NCBI RefSeq assembly: GCF_002165625.1
Contig: NZ_NGNS01000005.1
Location: 62,001-126,000 of the forward strand
Direction: 5' to 3'
Source of the DNA: Neiella marina
GTDB taxonomy: Bacteria; Pseudomonadota; Gammaproteobacteria; Enterobacterales; Neiellaceae
DNA length: 64,000 nucleotides
Shown here: positions 46,751 to 55,648 of the stretch, piece after piece
Position numbering within the stretch: the first letter of the stretch is position 1
Layout: each line of letters begins with the position of its first letter
Position numbers and translations under genes: made by a program
Notes under the pieces: model-generated
Databases searched by the model: none
Told to the model about the DNA's origin: nothing
What the model saw: the letters and a program-made list of their open reading frames with translations, nothing else

Positions 46751-47797
46751 ATGCAGCGAATTCTTATCGTTAGGCTTAGCGCAATCGGTGATGTCATTAT
46801 GGCATCAGGCATTGTTCCTGCCCTACGTAGTCGATATCCAAACGCACACATTGCTTGGTTGGCAGAGCCTGCCGCCCAACAAATCTTAAAAGAAACCGAT
46901 GGCATTGATCAGATCATAGTGTGGCCGCGGCAGCAGTGGCAGGAACTATGGAAAAACAAGCAATACAAACAACTGTGGCAAGCGATCAAGCAATTTCGCC
47001 AACAGCTTCAGTCCCACAACTTTGATACCGCGATTGATATCCAAGGGTTGCTTAAAAGCGCCTTTTTGGCGTGGTTGTCAGGTGCCAAGCAACGCTTTGG
47101 CTTCATCTCAAAAGAAAAGTCGCATTGGTTTCTTACTGACGCCATTGCAAAGCTAAACAATGATCCGCGTATCAGCTCTGAATATCGGCAGATGGCACGC
47201 TATATAGGCGCCAATGACGAGCGCCATTTTCGGATGACCATCGATGTCAAAGGTGCTACCGCTGGTGAAGCGCGATACAAGCTACTGCAAGCCGGCATTA
47301 ACGGGCCCTTTGGTTTGATGTTGCCTTTTACTACGCGGCCGCAAAAACACTGGTTTGATGAACATTGGCTCAAGTTGGCCGAACTGTTTGCTAAAACCTA
47401 TCAAATGCCCTTGGTCATGCTAGGCGGCCCTGCTGATAAGGAACATGCTGAGCGCTTGACCCAGGCCTCAAAAAACATCGTCAATCTAGTTGGACAAACG
47501 AGCTTGTTGGAAACTGCTGCTATCATCCAGCAAGGCCGCATGGCAATTGGTGTCGACACCGGCTTGACACATTTGTGCATTGCAAAAAAAACGCCGGTAG
47601 TGGCACTGTTTGGCTCAACTCGCCCTTATCTCGATACCGGATGGTCGGGAGCAACGGTTATTTATCACGATCTCGAGTGCTCGCCATGCCGACGACGGCC
47701 AACCTGTAATGGTGCATTTTCCTGTCTTAAAGATATCTCTGCTGAGGAAGTCATGGCGGTACTGAAAACAATCAATGAGCAACGCCATGGCCACTAA
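46751..47797 (+). CDS. Glycosyltransferase family 9 protein, LPS heptosyltransferase-like
   Basis: The enzyme likely adds heptose to the LPS inner core in the cytoplasm. The 348-residue product begins ILIVRLSAIGDVIMASGIVPALR, the hallmark of family 9. It has DIQGLLKSAFLAWLSGAKQRFGF and the nucleotide-sugar site GVDTGLTHLCIAKKTPVVALFGSTRP. It is closest in pattern to heptosyltransferase I (WaaC). It is adjacent to waaA and overlaps the next glycosyltransferase gene. Confidence 0.88.
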   Translation: MQRILIVRLSAIGDVIMASGIVPALRSRYPNAHIAWLAEPAAQQILKETDGIDQIIVWPRQQWQELWKNKQYKQLWQAIKQFRQQLQSHNFDTAIDIQGLLKSAFLAWLSGAKQRFGFISKEKSHWFLTDAIAKLNNDPRISSEYRQMARYIGANDERHFRMTIDVKGATAGEARYKLLQAGINGPFGLMLPFTTRPQKHWFDEHWLKLAELFAKTYQMPLVMLGGPADKEHAERLTQASKNIVNLVGQTSLLETAAIIQQGRMAIGVDTGLTHLCIAKKTPVVALFGSTRPYLDTGWSGATVIYHDLECSPCRRRPTCNGAFSCLKDISAEEVMAVLKTINEQRHGH

Positions 47798-48896
47798 GCC
47801 GATTAAAGTGCTTCACATTGAAGCGGGCCGCCATCTATACGGTGGTGCCCAGCAGGTGTTTTATATCATGCGCGCACTTGATCCAAAGCGAGTGCAGTCG
47901 TTTCTGGCGTGTCCTCCGGGCTCTGATATTGAACAAGCAGCACAAGACATTGCTACTGTATTGCCGGTCAAAATGGGCGGCGATCTTGATGTTGCAATGA
48001 CCGGCCGTCTGACCAAAATCATCCGCCAACATGATATCGATTTGGTCCATGTTCATTCTCGCCGTGGTGCCGATTTGTTTGGCCTCTGGGCAGCTAAACG
48101 GGCAGGGGTGCCAGCCGTTGTATCGCGGCGAGTCGACAATGCAGAACTAGGTTGGTTTGCCCGCTGGAAGTACCACAACTACGCTCACGTGGTGACAATA
48201 TCAGAGGGCATACGGCAGGTATTGTTGTCTCAGGGCGTTAAACCCGAGCATGTGACGACGATTCGAAGCGCCGTTGATACTGACAAATTTAAGCCCAACG
48301 ACGATGCGTCAGCGCAATTGCGTGCGACCTTCGACATCGCTTCCGATCAATTGGTGATTGGGGTCGTGGCGCAGTTGATCGAACGCAAAGGTCATCGCAT
48401 TTTGTTGCAGGCCTTGCCCTGTATTTTGCAAAAAGTACCCAATCTCAAAGTTGTGTTTTTTGGCAAAGGGCCCGAACAGCAAAACCTTCACGAGCTGATC
48501 AATCAGCTCAATCTCACCGAACACGTCATACTCGCAGGTTTCCGTAACGATATGGATGCCTTGCTTCCTGGGCTAGATCTGGTGGTACATCCTGCATTCA
48601 TGGAAGGCTTAGGCGTAAGCTTGCTGCAAGCAAGTTGTTGCGCGGTTCCTGTGGTCGCTGGCCGGGCAGGCGGAATTCCAGAAGCGGTGCGCGATGAAAT
48701 TAACGGTACCTTGGTGGAACCCGGCGATGTTTACGGGTTGCGCGATGCCGTGTTGGCTCTGCTGCAGGACGAGCCATTGCGTCAGCAAGTTGGCCAACAA
48801 GGCCGACAATTGATGTTAGATGAATTCAGCATTCAAGCTATGGCAGATGCCAATGCCGACTTGTATGAGCGCTTATTAAAACAGGGCTTGAATTAA
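47775..48896 (+). CDS. Glycosyltransferase family 4 protein
   Basis: The 373-residue GT-B enzyme has the N-terminal VLHIEAGRHLYGGAQQV donor-domain start, VHVHSRRGADLFG, the C-terminal LVIGVVAQLIERKGH linker, and the sugar-nucleotide E-x7-E site in HPAFMEGLGVSLLQA with VVAGRAGGIPEAV. The acceptor is probably the LPS core, given its overlap of 23 bp with the heptosyltransferase-like gene. An internal ATG at 47787 is an equally possible start. Confidence 0.87.
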   Translation: MSNAMATKPIKVLHIEAGRHLYGGAQQVFYIMRALDPKRVQSFLACPPGSDIEQAAQDIATVLPVKMGGDLDVAMTGRLTKIIRQHDIDLVHVHSRRGADLFGLWAAKRAGVPAVVSRRVDNAELGWFARWKYHNYAHVVTISEGIRQVLLSQGVKPEHVTTIRSAVDTDKFKPNDDASAQLRATFDIASDQLVIGVVAQLIERKGHRILLQALPCILQKVPNLKVVFFGKGPEQQNLHELINQLNLTEHVILAGFRNDMDALLPGLDLVVHPAFMEGLGVSLLQASCCAVPVVAGRAGGIPEAVRDEINGTLVEPGDVYGLRDAVLALLQDEPLRQQVGQQGRQLMLDEFSIQAMADANADLYERLLKQGLN

Positions 48897-48994
48897 CAGC
48901 CATTTGCTCTACTTTGACACGATTGCAAAGCCCGCTCATTGAGCGCAATGCTGATCAGTTAAGGATCGGTTGACCGATCTTCTGAACATAGGAC

Positions 48995-49028
48995 AATCCG
49001 GTTTCCCCTTATGGAGCCGGATTTTTTT
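48995..49028 (+). terminator. Terminator after the glycosyltransferase operon
   Basis: AATCCGG (48995-49001) pairs with CCGGATT (49017-49023), with possible inner pairing of TCC and GGA, and a T7 run follows. A second small palindrome, GATCGGT/ACCGATC (48964-48970 with 48973-48979), lies just before it. Confidence 0.85.
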
Positions 49029-49037
49029 GATTAGCGA

Positions 49038-49340
49038 TCAGGGCGATTGCATTTTCTGGCTCGTCACCGCCTCAAGTAGCGAACCGATCGAGCAGTCTTT
49101 CTCCAGTGGATGGCGCAATGGCTGGTCGGTGTGAATTTGATAGTGGTTTCTGCGCCCTTCGCGATGATGGCTAAGAAATCCCGCCTCCTCAAGCTCGGCG
49201 ATGATGCGCTGTACAGCACGCTCAGTAATGCCAACATTCGATGCCATGTCGCGCAGTCGCATTTTTGGGTCTAGAGTCAAGCACACCAACACATGCGCAT
49301 GATTGCTGAGTAATGTCCAGCCTGGTTGATTTTTGTTCAT
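49038..49340 (-). CDS. Winged-helix transcriptional regulator, MarR/ArsR-like
   Basis: The 100-residue protein is almost only a winged-helix domain. LSNHAHVLVCLTLDPKMRLR leads into the recognition region MASNVGITERAVQRIIAELE, and the wing is FLSHHREGRRNHYQIH. No ligand domain is present. It is single, on the reverse strand, and divergent from the secreted-protein gene at 49490. Its target is unknown. Confidence 0.8.
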   Translation of the reverse strand: MNKNQPGWTLLSNHAHVLVCLTLDPKMRLRDMASNVGITERAVQRIIAELEEAGFLSHHREGRRNHYQIHTDQPLRHPLEKDCSIGSLLEAVTSQKMQSP

Positions 49341-49489
49341 AACAAATTACGGACCGAAAAATCTTGCAAAGTAGAAACTACGCGACTTATGATACATGAA
49401 ATGTATTTCGTGTATAGAAAGTCATGTAATTATTGTCGCAATATTGACTAACATCAAGTCGAAGGGGTTGGCCCTAAGGGATTAATCGT

Positions 49490-49960
49490 ATGAAGCTGCC
49501 TGTACTAAAGATATTCACGTTACTTTTTGCCTTGCCACTGACCAACGTAATGGCTGTTGAACTGCTGACAGCAAAGGAGTTGAGCTCCCATTGCACTCAC
49601 TATGAGAAAGACAGCAAAAGCCTCGATGGCGAGTTTTGTGCCCGCTACATTCAAGGATTTATTGACGGTGCAGTAGCGACTGATGCTCGCGTCATGATTA
49701 ATGTTGAACAGCAACTGCAAGACCGCAGTTCTTTTGAACAACGCGCAATGAGTACTCGAGCGCCGAGTCGCGGCGAATATAGCCGAGCAGCTCGTTATGC
49801 CGAATTTTGCTTGGGCAATCCGGTGCCATTGAAAGAAGTGGTCACCCATGTCGCCAACGACCTAAAAGCAACTGGTTCAGAGCTGTCACTGACGCTGGCG
49901 GCTCGTGATGTGGTCTACAGTTCGCTGAAAGCCCATTACCCCTGTGAAGCTGCTGACTAG
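49490..49960 (+). CDS. Secreted protein, Rap1a/Tai-immunity-like
   Basis: The 156-residue protein has a signal peptide (about 1-22, NVMA) and four cysteines in the mature part (35, 50, 107, 152) that could form two disulphides. The pattern CTHYEKD..FCARYIQGFIDGA, then AEFCLGNP and a distal hydrophobic-to-Cys end, resembles the Rap1a/Tai family of periplasmic immunity proteins. Many members occur without any effector and have other roles. No toxin gene is adjacent. It lies 18 bp before the antiporter operon. Confidence 0.65.
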   Translation: MKLPVLKIFTLLFALPLTNVMAVELLTAKELSSHCTHYEKDSKSLDGEFCARYIQGFIDGAVATDARVMINVEQQLQDRSSFEQRAMSTRAPSRGEYSRAARYAEFCLGNPVPLKEVVTHVANDLKATGSELSLTLAARDVVYSSLKAHYPCEAAD

Positions 49961-49977
49961 CTGAGAAGGTTCCCAAC

Positions 49978-50481
49978 GTGCAAGCAAAATCGAGCGCTCA
50001 AACTGCAAAAGCTTTGGCTATTGTGGCCTGGCTAGTGTTACTTGTGATGGTCTGGTTATTGCTCTCGGGCTTGTTCAAGCCGTTGCTAATTGGATTGGGC
50101 TTATTCTCGTGCGTCATTACTGTATATGTTGTCAATCGGACTGGCTTTTTTGATCAGCCTTCGCTGCTCAATGCCATGCCGCGTATGCCAAAGTATATGG
50201 CCTATCTGTTTGTCGATATTGTTAAGTCGAGTATTGATGTCACCCGTATTGTGCTCAACCCCAAGTTGCCCATCAGCCCAACCGAGATTGAAATGGACGC
50301 GGCGCCACAAGGGCATGTTGGCCAGGCGATTCTCGGCAACTCCATCACGCTATCTCCCGGCACTGTGACCATTGATGTTCACCAAGGCAAACTTCGTGTC
50401 CATTGCCTTACCCAAGCCGGTGCTGATGAATTACTCAACAGTAAGATTAACCAACGGACTGCCGAGCTTACCGAAAAATGA
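49978..50481 (+). CDS. mnhE: Mrp-type antiporter subunit E
   Basis: This is the first gene of a multisubunit cation/proton antiporter operon. The GTG-initiated product has 167 residues, with two or three N-terminal helices and the conserved cytoplasmic part LGNSITLSPGTVTIDVHQGKLRVHCL typical of MnhE/MrpE. It overlaps mnhF by 4 bp. Confidence 0.93.
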   Translation: MQAKSSAQTAKALAIVAWLVLLVMVWLLLSGLFKPLLIGLGLFSCVITVYVVNRTGFFDQPSLLNAMPRMPKYMAYLFVDIVKSSIDVTRIVLNPKLPISPTEIEMDAAPQGHVGQAILGNSITLSPGTVTIDVHQGKLRVHCLTQAGADELLNSKINQRTAELTEK

Positions 50482-50759
50482 GTATGTATCTTATCGTTTC
50501 ACTGGCCATTCTGGTCACTATGGGGCTAGCAATCGTTAGGGCCTTACGGGGGCCTAGCGTTTATGATCGCGTGTTAGCGGTCAATATGTTCGGCACCAAA
50601 ACCGTGTTGCTACTCTCTGTTGTTGCGTTTCTCTATGGTCGCCCCGACTTTCTCGATTTGGCATTGACCTATGCCTTGATTAATTTTGTCGGCATTCTCG
50701 CCGTGCTTGGTTTCTTCCAGAGTCAATCAAGCCGTCGCTCTGACGATACGGAGAAATGA
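50478..50759 (+). CDS. mnhF: Mrp-type antiporter subunit F
   Basis: This 93-residue protein has three helices and the MnhF signature VRALRGPSVYDRVLAVNMFGTK in the first loop. ALTYALINFVGILAV follows in the third helix. It overlaps mnhE by 4 bp and is one base from mnhG. Confidence 0.94.
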   Translation: MSMYLIVSLAILVTMGLAIVRALRGPSVYDRVLAVNMFGTKTVLLLSVVAFLYGRPDFLDLALTYALINFVGILAVLGFFQSQSSRRSDDTEK

Positions 50760-50760
50760 C

Positions 50761-51096
50761 ATGACCGAGCAATTGATTGATGTGTTGAGTTGGGTACTGT
50801 TAACTGCTGGTGGCTTTTTTGTCTTGGTTGGTGGCGTGGGAGCGTTGCGACTGCCGAATTTCTACACCCGAATGCATGCTGCCAGTGTCACCGATACCAT
50901 GGCGACTTTCTTGATCCTTGGCGGCGTCATGCTCCAAGCCGGCTTGTCTTTGGCGACCATCAAGCTGATCGCTATTTTGGTTTTCCTATTGTTGACCGGT
51001 CCAACAGCGTCTTATGCATTGGCCAATGCGGCACTGCTATCAGGGATGAAACCTGATGTATGCGCCACTAAGAAAAGCAAGGAGCAGGCCGAGTGA
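50761..51096 (+). CDS. mnhG: Mrp-type antiporter subunit G
   Basis: The 111-residue product has three helices with GGVGALRLPNFYTRMHAASVTDT, the MnhG signature, between the first two. I chose the ATG at 50761 (MTEQLIDV), one base after the mnhF stop. It overlaps the next gene by 4 bp. Confidence 0.94.
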   Translation: MTEQLIDVLSWVLLTAGGFFVLVGGVGALRLPNFYTRMHAASVTDTMATFLILGGVMLQAGLSLATIKLIAILVFLLLTGPTASYALANAALLSGMKPDVCATKKSKEQAE

Positions 51097-52076
51097 TTAT
51101 TGTTTTCGCACTGTTTCTGCTGACTCTGTTAGTCATTACTGCCATCGCTATTGTGCGGGCAAAAAATCTGTTCGTTGCAGTCATGCTGACTTCTATTTTC
51201 AGCTTATTGATGGCAGCCAACTTTTTTATTCTTGATGCTGCTGATGTTGCGCTTACTGAGGCTGCCATTGGCGCCGGGGTGACCACGGTCATATTTCTTG
51301 GTGCGCTATCATTGACCGCTGAGCACGAGAAAAAAGCAAATATTGCTCGGTGGCCCGCTATTGTTGTGGTTGTTGCAACTGCTTTGGTGTTGATTTATGC
51401 CACCTTTGACAAGCCAAGACTCGGCGATCCTGACGCCCCCGTTCATCAGCATGTTGCGCCTTGGTATCTCAGTGAAACGCCTGAATTGATCGGCATACCC
51501 AATGTTGTCACCGCGGTGCTAGGTAGCTTTCGCGCTTTTGATACCTTGGGCGAAGTATTTGTGGTTTTTGCTGCCTGCATTGGGGTGTTGTTTTTACTCA
51601 GTGCTCGCAAAGAAGCGGGTAAGCAATCCCGTGCCAAGGCACCACAATCAATTGGTCTTCGTCATCACCTTATTCCTAAAGTCGTCGGTCGCTTTTTGCT
51701 GCCGTTCATCATTTTATTCGGCCTTTATGTCCAGTTTCATGGTGAATATGGCCCAGGCGGTGGTTTTCAGGCCGGCGCTATTATCGCAACGGGAATCATT
51801 CTGTTCGCATTATTAGAAGGAGAGCAGCGGGCGTTGGCTGCTATTCCCCGCTCAGTGCTGTTGTTGATGGTCGCCGGAGGCGCCATGTTATACGCGTTAG
51901 TTGGCATTGTCGGGATATTAATGGGAGGCAACTTCCTGGATTACTCGGTGCTTTCATCTGATCCGGTGTTTGGTCAGCAGCTGGGTATCATTCTCATTGA
52001 GGCAGGCGTTGGCATTACTGTGTGTGGTGCATTGTTAGCTATTTTTCATGCCTTTGCAGCTAGAGAGCATTACTAA
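51093..52076 (+). CDS. Fused MbhD/MbhE/MnhB-type antiporter subunit
   Basis: From a GTG start, the 327-residue protein joins parts that are separate in many operons. Residues 1-75 are DUF4040/MbhD-like (VALTEAAIGAGVTTVIFLGAL). About 125-175 is MbhE-like (VTAVLGSFRAFDTLGEVFVVF). The rest is MnhB-like (QFHGEYGPGGGFQAGAIIATG). In classical Mrp the first two belong to the C-terminus of MrpA. The fusion explains why no full-length MrpA is present. It overlaps both neighbours. Confidence 0.88.
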   Translation: MIIVFALFLLTLLVITAIAIVRAKNLFVAVMLTSIFSLLMAANFFILDAADVALTEAAIGAGVTTVIFLGALSLTAEHEKKANIARWPAIVVVVATALVLIYATFDKPRLGDPDAPVHQHVAPWYLSETPELIGIPNVVTAVLGSFRAFDTLGEVFVVFAACIGVLFLLSARKEAGKQSRAKAPQSIGLRHHLIPKVVGRFLLPFIILFGLYVQFHGEYGPGGGFQAGAIIATGIILFALLEGEQRALAAIPRSVLLLMVAGGAMLYALVGIVGILMGGNFLDYSVLSSDPVFGQQLGIILIEAGVGITVCGALLAIFHAFAAREHY

Positions 52077-52435
52077 TGGAACTGCTTGGTTATTACAATT
52101 ATTGGGTATTTGCGGTAGTACTCATGATCGGTTTTTATGCCGTCATTGTCTGCAATAACTTAATCAAAAAATTACTCGGGTTAGCGATTTTTCAGTCGGC
52201 AGTGTTCCTGATGTATATCACCATGGACAAGGTTGAAGGAGGCACTGCACCTATTATTCAAAAAGGGGTTGAAGGCCAAATCTTCTCTAACCCACTACCG
52301 CAAGTTTTGATTCTTACCGCTATCGTTGTTGGTGTGTCCACTACTGCACTTGGACTTGCCATTGTTGTCCGTATTAAGGAAGCCTATGGCAGTGTCGAGG
52401 AAGACGACATTCTGGCTAAGGATCGCCAATCGTGA
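52076..52435 (+). CDS. mnhC: Mrp-type antiporter subunit C (NuoK-like)
   Basis: The 119-residue protein has three NuoK-like helices, with LLGLAIFQSAVFLMYITM in the second and PQVLILTAIVVGVSTTALGLA in the third. Start and stop overlap the neighbouring genes by one and four bases. Confidence 0.93.
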   Translation: MELLGYYNYWVFAVVLMIGFYAVIVCNNLIKKLLGLAIFQSAVFLMYITMDKVEGGTAPIIQKGVEGQIFSNPLPQVLILTAIVVGVSTTALGLAIVVRIKEAYGSVEEDDILAKDRQS

Positions 52436-53919
52436 ATCTCACTGAACACCTTGCTGCACTGCAGGTTGTCGTACCGCTGTTGGCGGCTCCTGTGATCGTC
52501 CTGTTGCAGGGAAAACGCCTCGCTTGGGCTGCTACCACAGCGACCAGCGTGATGGCATTTATTATCGCCGTGGCATTAACCGTTGGGGTCATGAATGGCC
52601 AGGATTTCCAGTACTTTATGGGCTCTTGGGATGCGCCTTATGGTATCGAACTGCGCGTTGATGCATTAAGCGCATTGGTGTTATTGGTGGTCACTGGCGC
52701 TTCAACTGTTGCGCTTTTGGCCGCTTACCACAGTGTCGAGTCGCAAGTCGAAACGGAGCGGCAACCCTTGTTTTACGCCGCTTGGGTATTGGCTCTGGCG
52801 GGCCTGACAGGCATTACGGTTGCTGCTGATGCGTTTAACATTTTCGTATTCATGGAGATCTCGTCTCTTGCCAGCTATGTGCTGGTAGCTGGCGGTCCCG
52901 ATCGCCGCGCACTTCCCGCGGTATTTAAGTACCTTATCTTTGGCACTATTGGCGCGACCTTTTACTTAATTGGTGTTGGCCTCATTTACATGATGACCGG
53001 CACACTCAACTTGGCCGACATGGAATTGCGCATTCATGAAGTGTCGGATCAAAGCCCAATCTTGGTTGCTGCTGGCTTTATCACCGTTGGTTTAGCGCTC
53101 AAAGCCGCAGTGTTTCCGCTTCACATCTGGTTGCCGAGCGCTTATACCTTTGCGCCACATGCGGTGACGGTTTTTTTGGCCGCATGTGCTACCAAAGTGT
53201 CTTTGTACGTGCTGCTGCGTTTTGACTTTTTTGTTTTCCAACAAAACCTCTTTGGCCATGAAGCCCAGTTTGCCTATTTCTTAATGCCACTGGCGTTGGC
53301 TGCAATTATTGTGGCTTCAGCGATTGCCATGTTCGAAAAGAACGTCAAACGGCTTTTAGCTTGGTCTTCGGTTGCCCAAATTGGCTACATTATTCTCGGA
53401 GCCAGCTTAGTGACTGTCGCGGGATTAAGTGCCAGTATTTTGCATATTTTCAATCACGCTCTGGCCAAAGGGACGTTGTTTTTGGTGGTTGCTTGCCTCG
53501 CACTACAGGTTAGCCAGTTGCGCTTGGGCAGCTTGGCCGGTATTGCCAAAGCGATGCCATGGACCTGCGGGGCGTTTGTTGTTGCCGGATTAAGTTTGAT
53601 CGGAGTGCCCGGTACCGCTGGGTTTGTTAGCAAGTGGTACTTGATTTCAGCCGTGCTGAGCCTAGGACCATCAGGTATTGCCTTAGCCGCAGTGATTGTG
53701 GTCAGTTCGCTGATGGCCGTTGTTTATATCTGGCGTATCGTTGAGCAAATATATTTTCAACCAGCGACCGCAATGACAACCGTGAAAGAAACGCCGATAT
53801 CATTGTTGGCACTGACATGGCTTGCTGCGCTGGCAAATATCTATTTTGGCCTCAACCCTGAGTTGCCGGTAACGCTCTCGAGCGCTGCTGCAACTGTGTT
53901 AATGGGGCACTTACAATGA
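52432..53919 (+). CDS. mnhD: Mrp-type antiporter ND-like subunit D (1)
   Basis: This 495-residue proton-conducting subunit is homologous to NuoL/M/N and MrpD. It starts with GTG inside the mnhC stop. It has about fourteen helices, the helix-5 glutamate region FNIFVFMEISSLASYVLV, the lysine-bearing VGLALKAAVFPLHIWLP and RLLAWSSVAQIGYI, all family hallmarks. It is followed by two further ND-like subunits. Confidence 0.94.
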   Translation: MNLTEHLAALQVVVPLLAAPVIVLLQGKRLAWAATTATSVMAFIIAVALTVGVMNGQDFQYFMGSWDAPYGIELRVDALSALVLLVVTGASTVALLAAYHSVESQVETERQPLFYAAWVLALAGLTGITVAADAFNIFVFMEISSLASYVLVAGGPDRRALPAVFKYLIFGTIGATFYLIGVGLIYMMTGTLNLADMELRIHEVSDQSPILVAAGFITVGLALKAAVFPLHIWLPSAYTFAPHAVTVFLAACATKVSLYVLLRFDFFVFQQNLFGHEAQFAYFLMPLALAAIIVASAIAMFEKNVKRLLAWSSVAQIGYIILGASLVTVAGLSASILHIFNHALAKGTLFLVVACLALQVSQLRLGSLAGIAKAMPWTCGAFVVAGLSLIGVPGTAGFVSKWYLISAVLSLGPSGIALAAVIVVSSLMAVVYIWRIVEQIYFQPATAMTTVKETPISLLALTWLAALANIYFGLNPELPVTLSSAAATVLMGHLQ

Positions 53920-55379
53920 GTTCATCAAGCTTAATTATTGCCGCGCTATTGATTCCTCTCGCTGGTGCTGTGGCGATTGTTGTCGCCGGTCGTTTGCATG
54001 ACAACCTCAGAGAGGCCGTCACCCTAGTTACCGCTGGAGCCCTAGCTTGGGTCGTTTGGAGCCTATTGCCCGAGATTCAAGCTGGAAGCCGGCCCGCCGT
54101 TAGCATCAGCGAAGTGGTTCCGGGAATCGACATTGCGTTCCGGGTCGAACCCCTTGGAATGTTGTTTGCTGCACTGGCATCGACGTTATGGATTGTTAAC
54201 TCGATCTACTCGATTGGCTACATGCGCGGCAACAAAGAGAAGAACCAAACGCGCTTTTTCACCTTCTTCGCTATTGCCCTGTCTGCCACCATGGGGATTG
54301 CATTCTCGGCCAATTTGTTCACTCTGTTTTTGTTCTATGAGGTACTCACGCTGTCCACTTACCCTTTGGTGTCTCATAAAGGAGATATCAACACGGTGCG
54401 CTCGGCACGGGTATATCTCGGAGTTTTGTTGGCGACCTCAATCGGTTTATTCCTCCCTGCAGTTATCTGGACCTATATCGCCGCAGGCTCAGGTGATTTC
54501 ACCATGGGGGGAATACTGGCGAGCAAAGTTGAAGGTCCTGAAGTTGGCTTACTGTTAGGGTTGTTTGTGTTTGGTATTGGTAAAGCCGCGGTCATGCCGG
54601 TACACCGCTGGTTGCCTGCGGCGATGGTGGCGCCAACACCGGTTAGCGCATTACTGCATGCTGTAGCCGTGGTCAAAGCTGGTGTTTTCGCTATTACCAA
54701 GATTATTGTCTACATCTTTGGTGTTGATTATCTATTTGCCGAACCATCCAGCAGTTGGTTGGTTTATGTTGCCGCATTTACCATTGTGGCAGCGAGTTTG
54801 GTCGCATTAAGACAACAAAACCTCAAGCGTTTATTGGCTTACTCCACCATTGCGCAACTTTCTTATGTGGTGATGGCTGCAGCCATCCTCAAACCGCTGG
54901 CGGAAATTGGCGCGGCAGTGCACATGGTGGCCCACGCGTTCGGCAAAATTACCCTGTTCTTTGCCGCTGGGGCAATTTACGTCGCGTCGAAAAAAACCGA
55001 GTTACACCAATTGCATGGTATTGGCCGTCGTATGCCCTGGACCATGACTGCGTTTACCATTGGTGCGCTTAGTATGATCGGTGTCCCTCCGACCGGTGGA
55101 TTTGTCTCCAAGTGGTACATTCTTGCCGGTGCATTCCAGGCTGATAACTACGTTGCTGTAGCAACAATTATTGCCAGTACAGTACTCAATGCAGCTTACT
55201 TTCTGCCCATTATTTATCTTGCTTGGTTTGCCGATGAACGGCCAGAAAACGATAACCAACACGGCGAGGCGCCTTTGCTAGCGGTGTTTGCGTTAACCGT
55301 TACCGCCTTGCTAACCATCGGCTTTTTCTTGTTTAACGCGACCGTCCTCGATCTTGAACGGCAATTGGTGAGCCAATGA
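53916..55379 (+). CDS. Mrp-type antiporter ND-like subunit (2)
   Basis: A second 487-residue NuoL/M/N-type subunit. It has LFLFYEVLTLSTYPLV with the conserved glutamate, GKAAVMPVHRWLPAAMVAPTPVSALLHA and RLLAYSTIAQLSYVV. It is diverged from its neighbour, so it is a separate channel subunit and not a recent duplicate. It overlaps both flanking genes by 4 bp. Confidence 0.92.
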   Translation: MSSSSLIIAALLIPLAGAVAIVVAGRLHDNLREAVTLVTAGALAWVVWSLLPEIQAGSRPAVSISEVVPGIDIAFRVEPLGMLFAALASTLWIVNSIYSIGYMRGNKEKNQTRFFTFFAIALSATMGIAFSANLFTLFLFYEVLTLSTYPLVSHKGDINTVRSARVYLGVLLATSIGLFLPAVIWTYIAAGSGDFTMGGILASKVEGPEVGLLLGLFVFGIGKAAVMPVHRWLPAAMVAPTPVSALLHAVAVVKAGVFAITKIIVYIFGVDYLFAEPSSSWLVYVAAFTIVAASLVALRQQNLKRLLAYSTIAQLSYVVMAAAILKPLAEIGAAVHMVAHAFGKITLFFAAGAIYVASKKTELHQLHGIGRRMPWTMTAFTIGALSMIGVPPTGGFVSKWYILAGAFQADNYVAVATIIASTVLNAAYFLPIIYLAWFADERPENDNQHGEAPLLAVFALTVTALLTIGFFLFNATVLDLERQLVSQ

Positions 55380-55648
55380 AGGATTCTAAACATCGAGACG
55401 ACCATTGGCTGGTCCGTCCCAAAACCATACGCCTACTTTGGCTTGCTTTTTCGGTGGTGTTGACATTGACAGTGTTGGCCCAGCTGGTGATTAGTATTAA
55501 AGGTTACGTTGGTGTCGATAGTTGGTTTGGTTTCGGCGCTGCCTTTGGCTTCCTGTCCTGTGTGGCAATGGTGTTGTTTGCCAAATTGTTAGGGAAGGTG
55601 TTGAAGCGTCGCGAAGACTATTACCGTGAGGGGGCAGACGATGTTTGA
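55376..55648 (+). CDS. Small membrane protein of the antiporter operon
   Basis: The 90-residue protein has two hydrophobic helices (about 22-44 and 52-74) with charged ends (MKDSKHRDDHWLVRPK and KRREDYYREGADDV). I know no named subunit with this sequence, though proteins of this type sit at this place in similar operons. It overlaps the genes on both sides, which supports a structural or assembly role in the complex. Confidence 0.75.
   Translation: MKDSKHRDDHWLVRPKTIRLLWLAFSVVLTLTVLAQLVISIKGYVGVDSWFGFGAAFGFLSCVAMVLFAKLLGKVLKRREDYYREGADDV

Noticed and set aside
49490-49960. A type VI secretion effector-immunity pair at the Rap1a/Tai-like gene
   Set aside because: No effector-like gene or secretion component is adjacent; the next genes are antiporter subunits.
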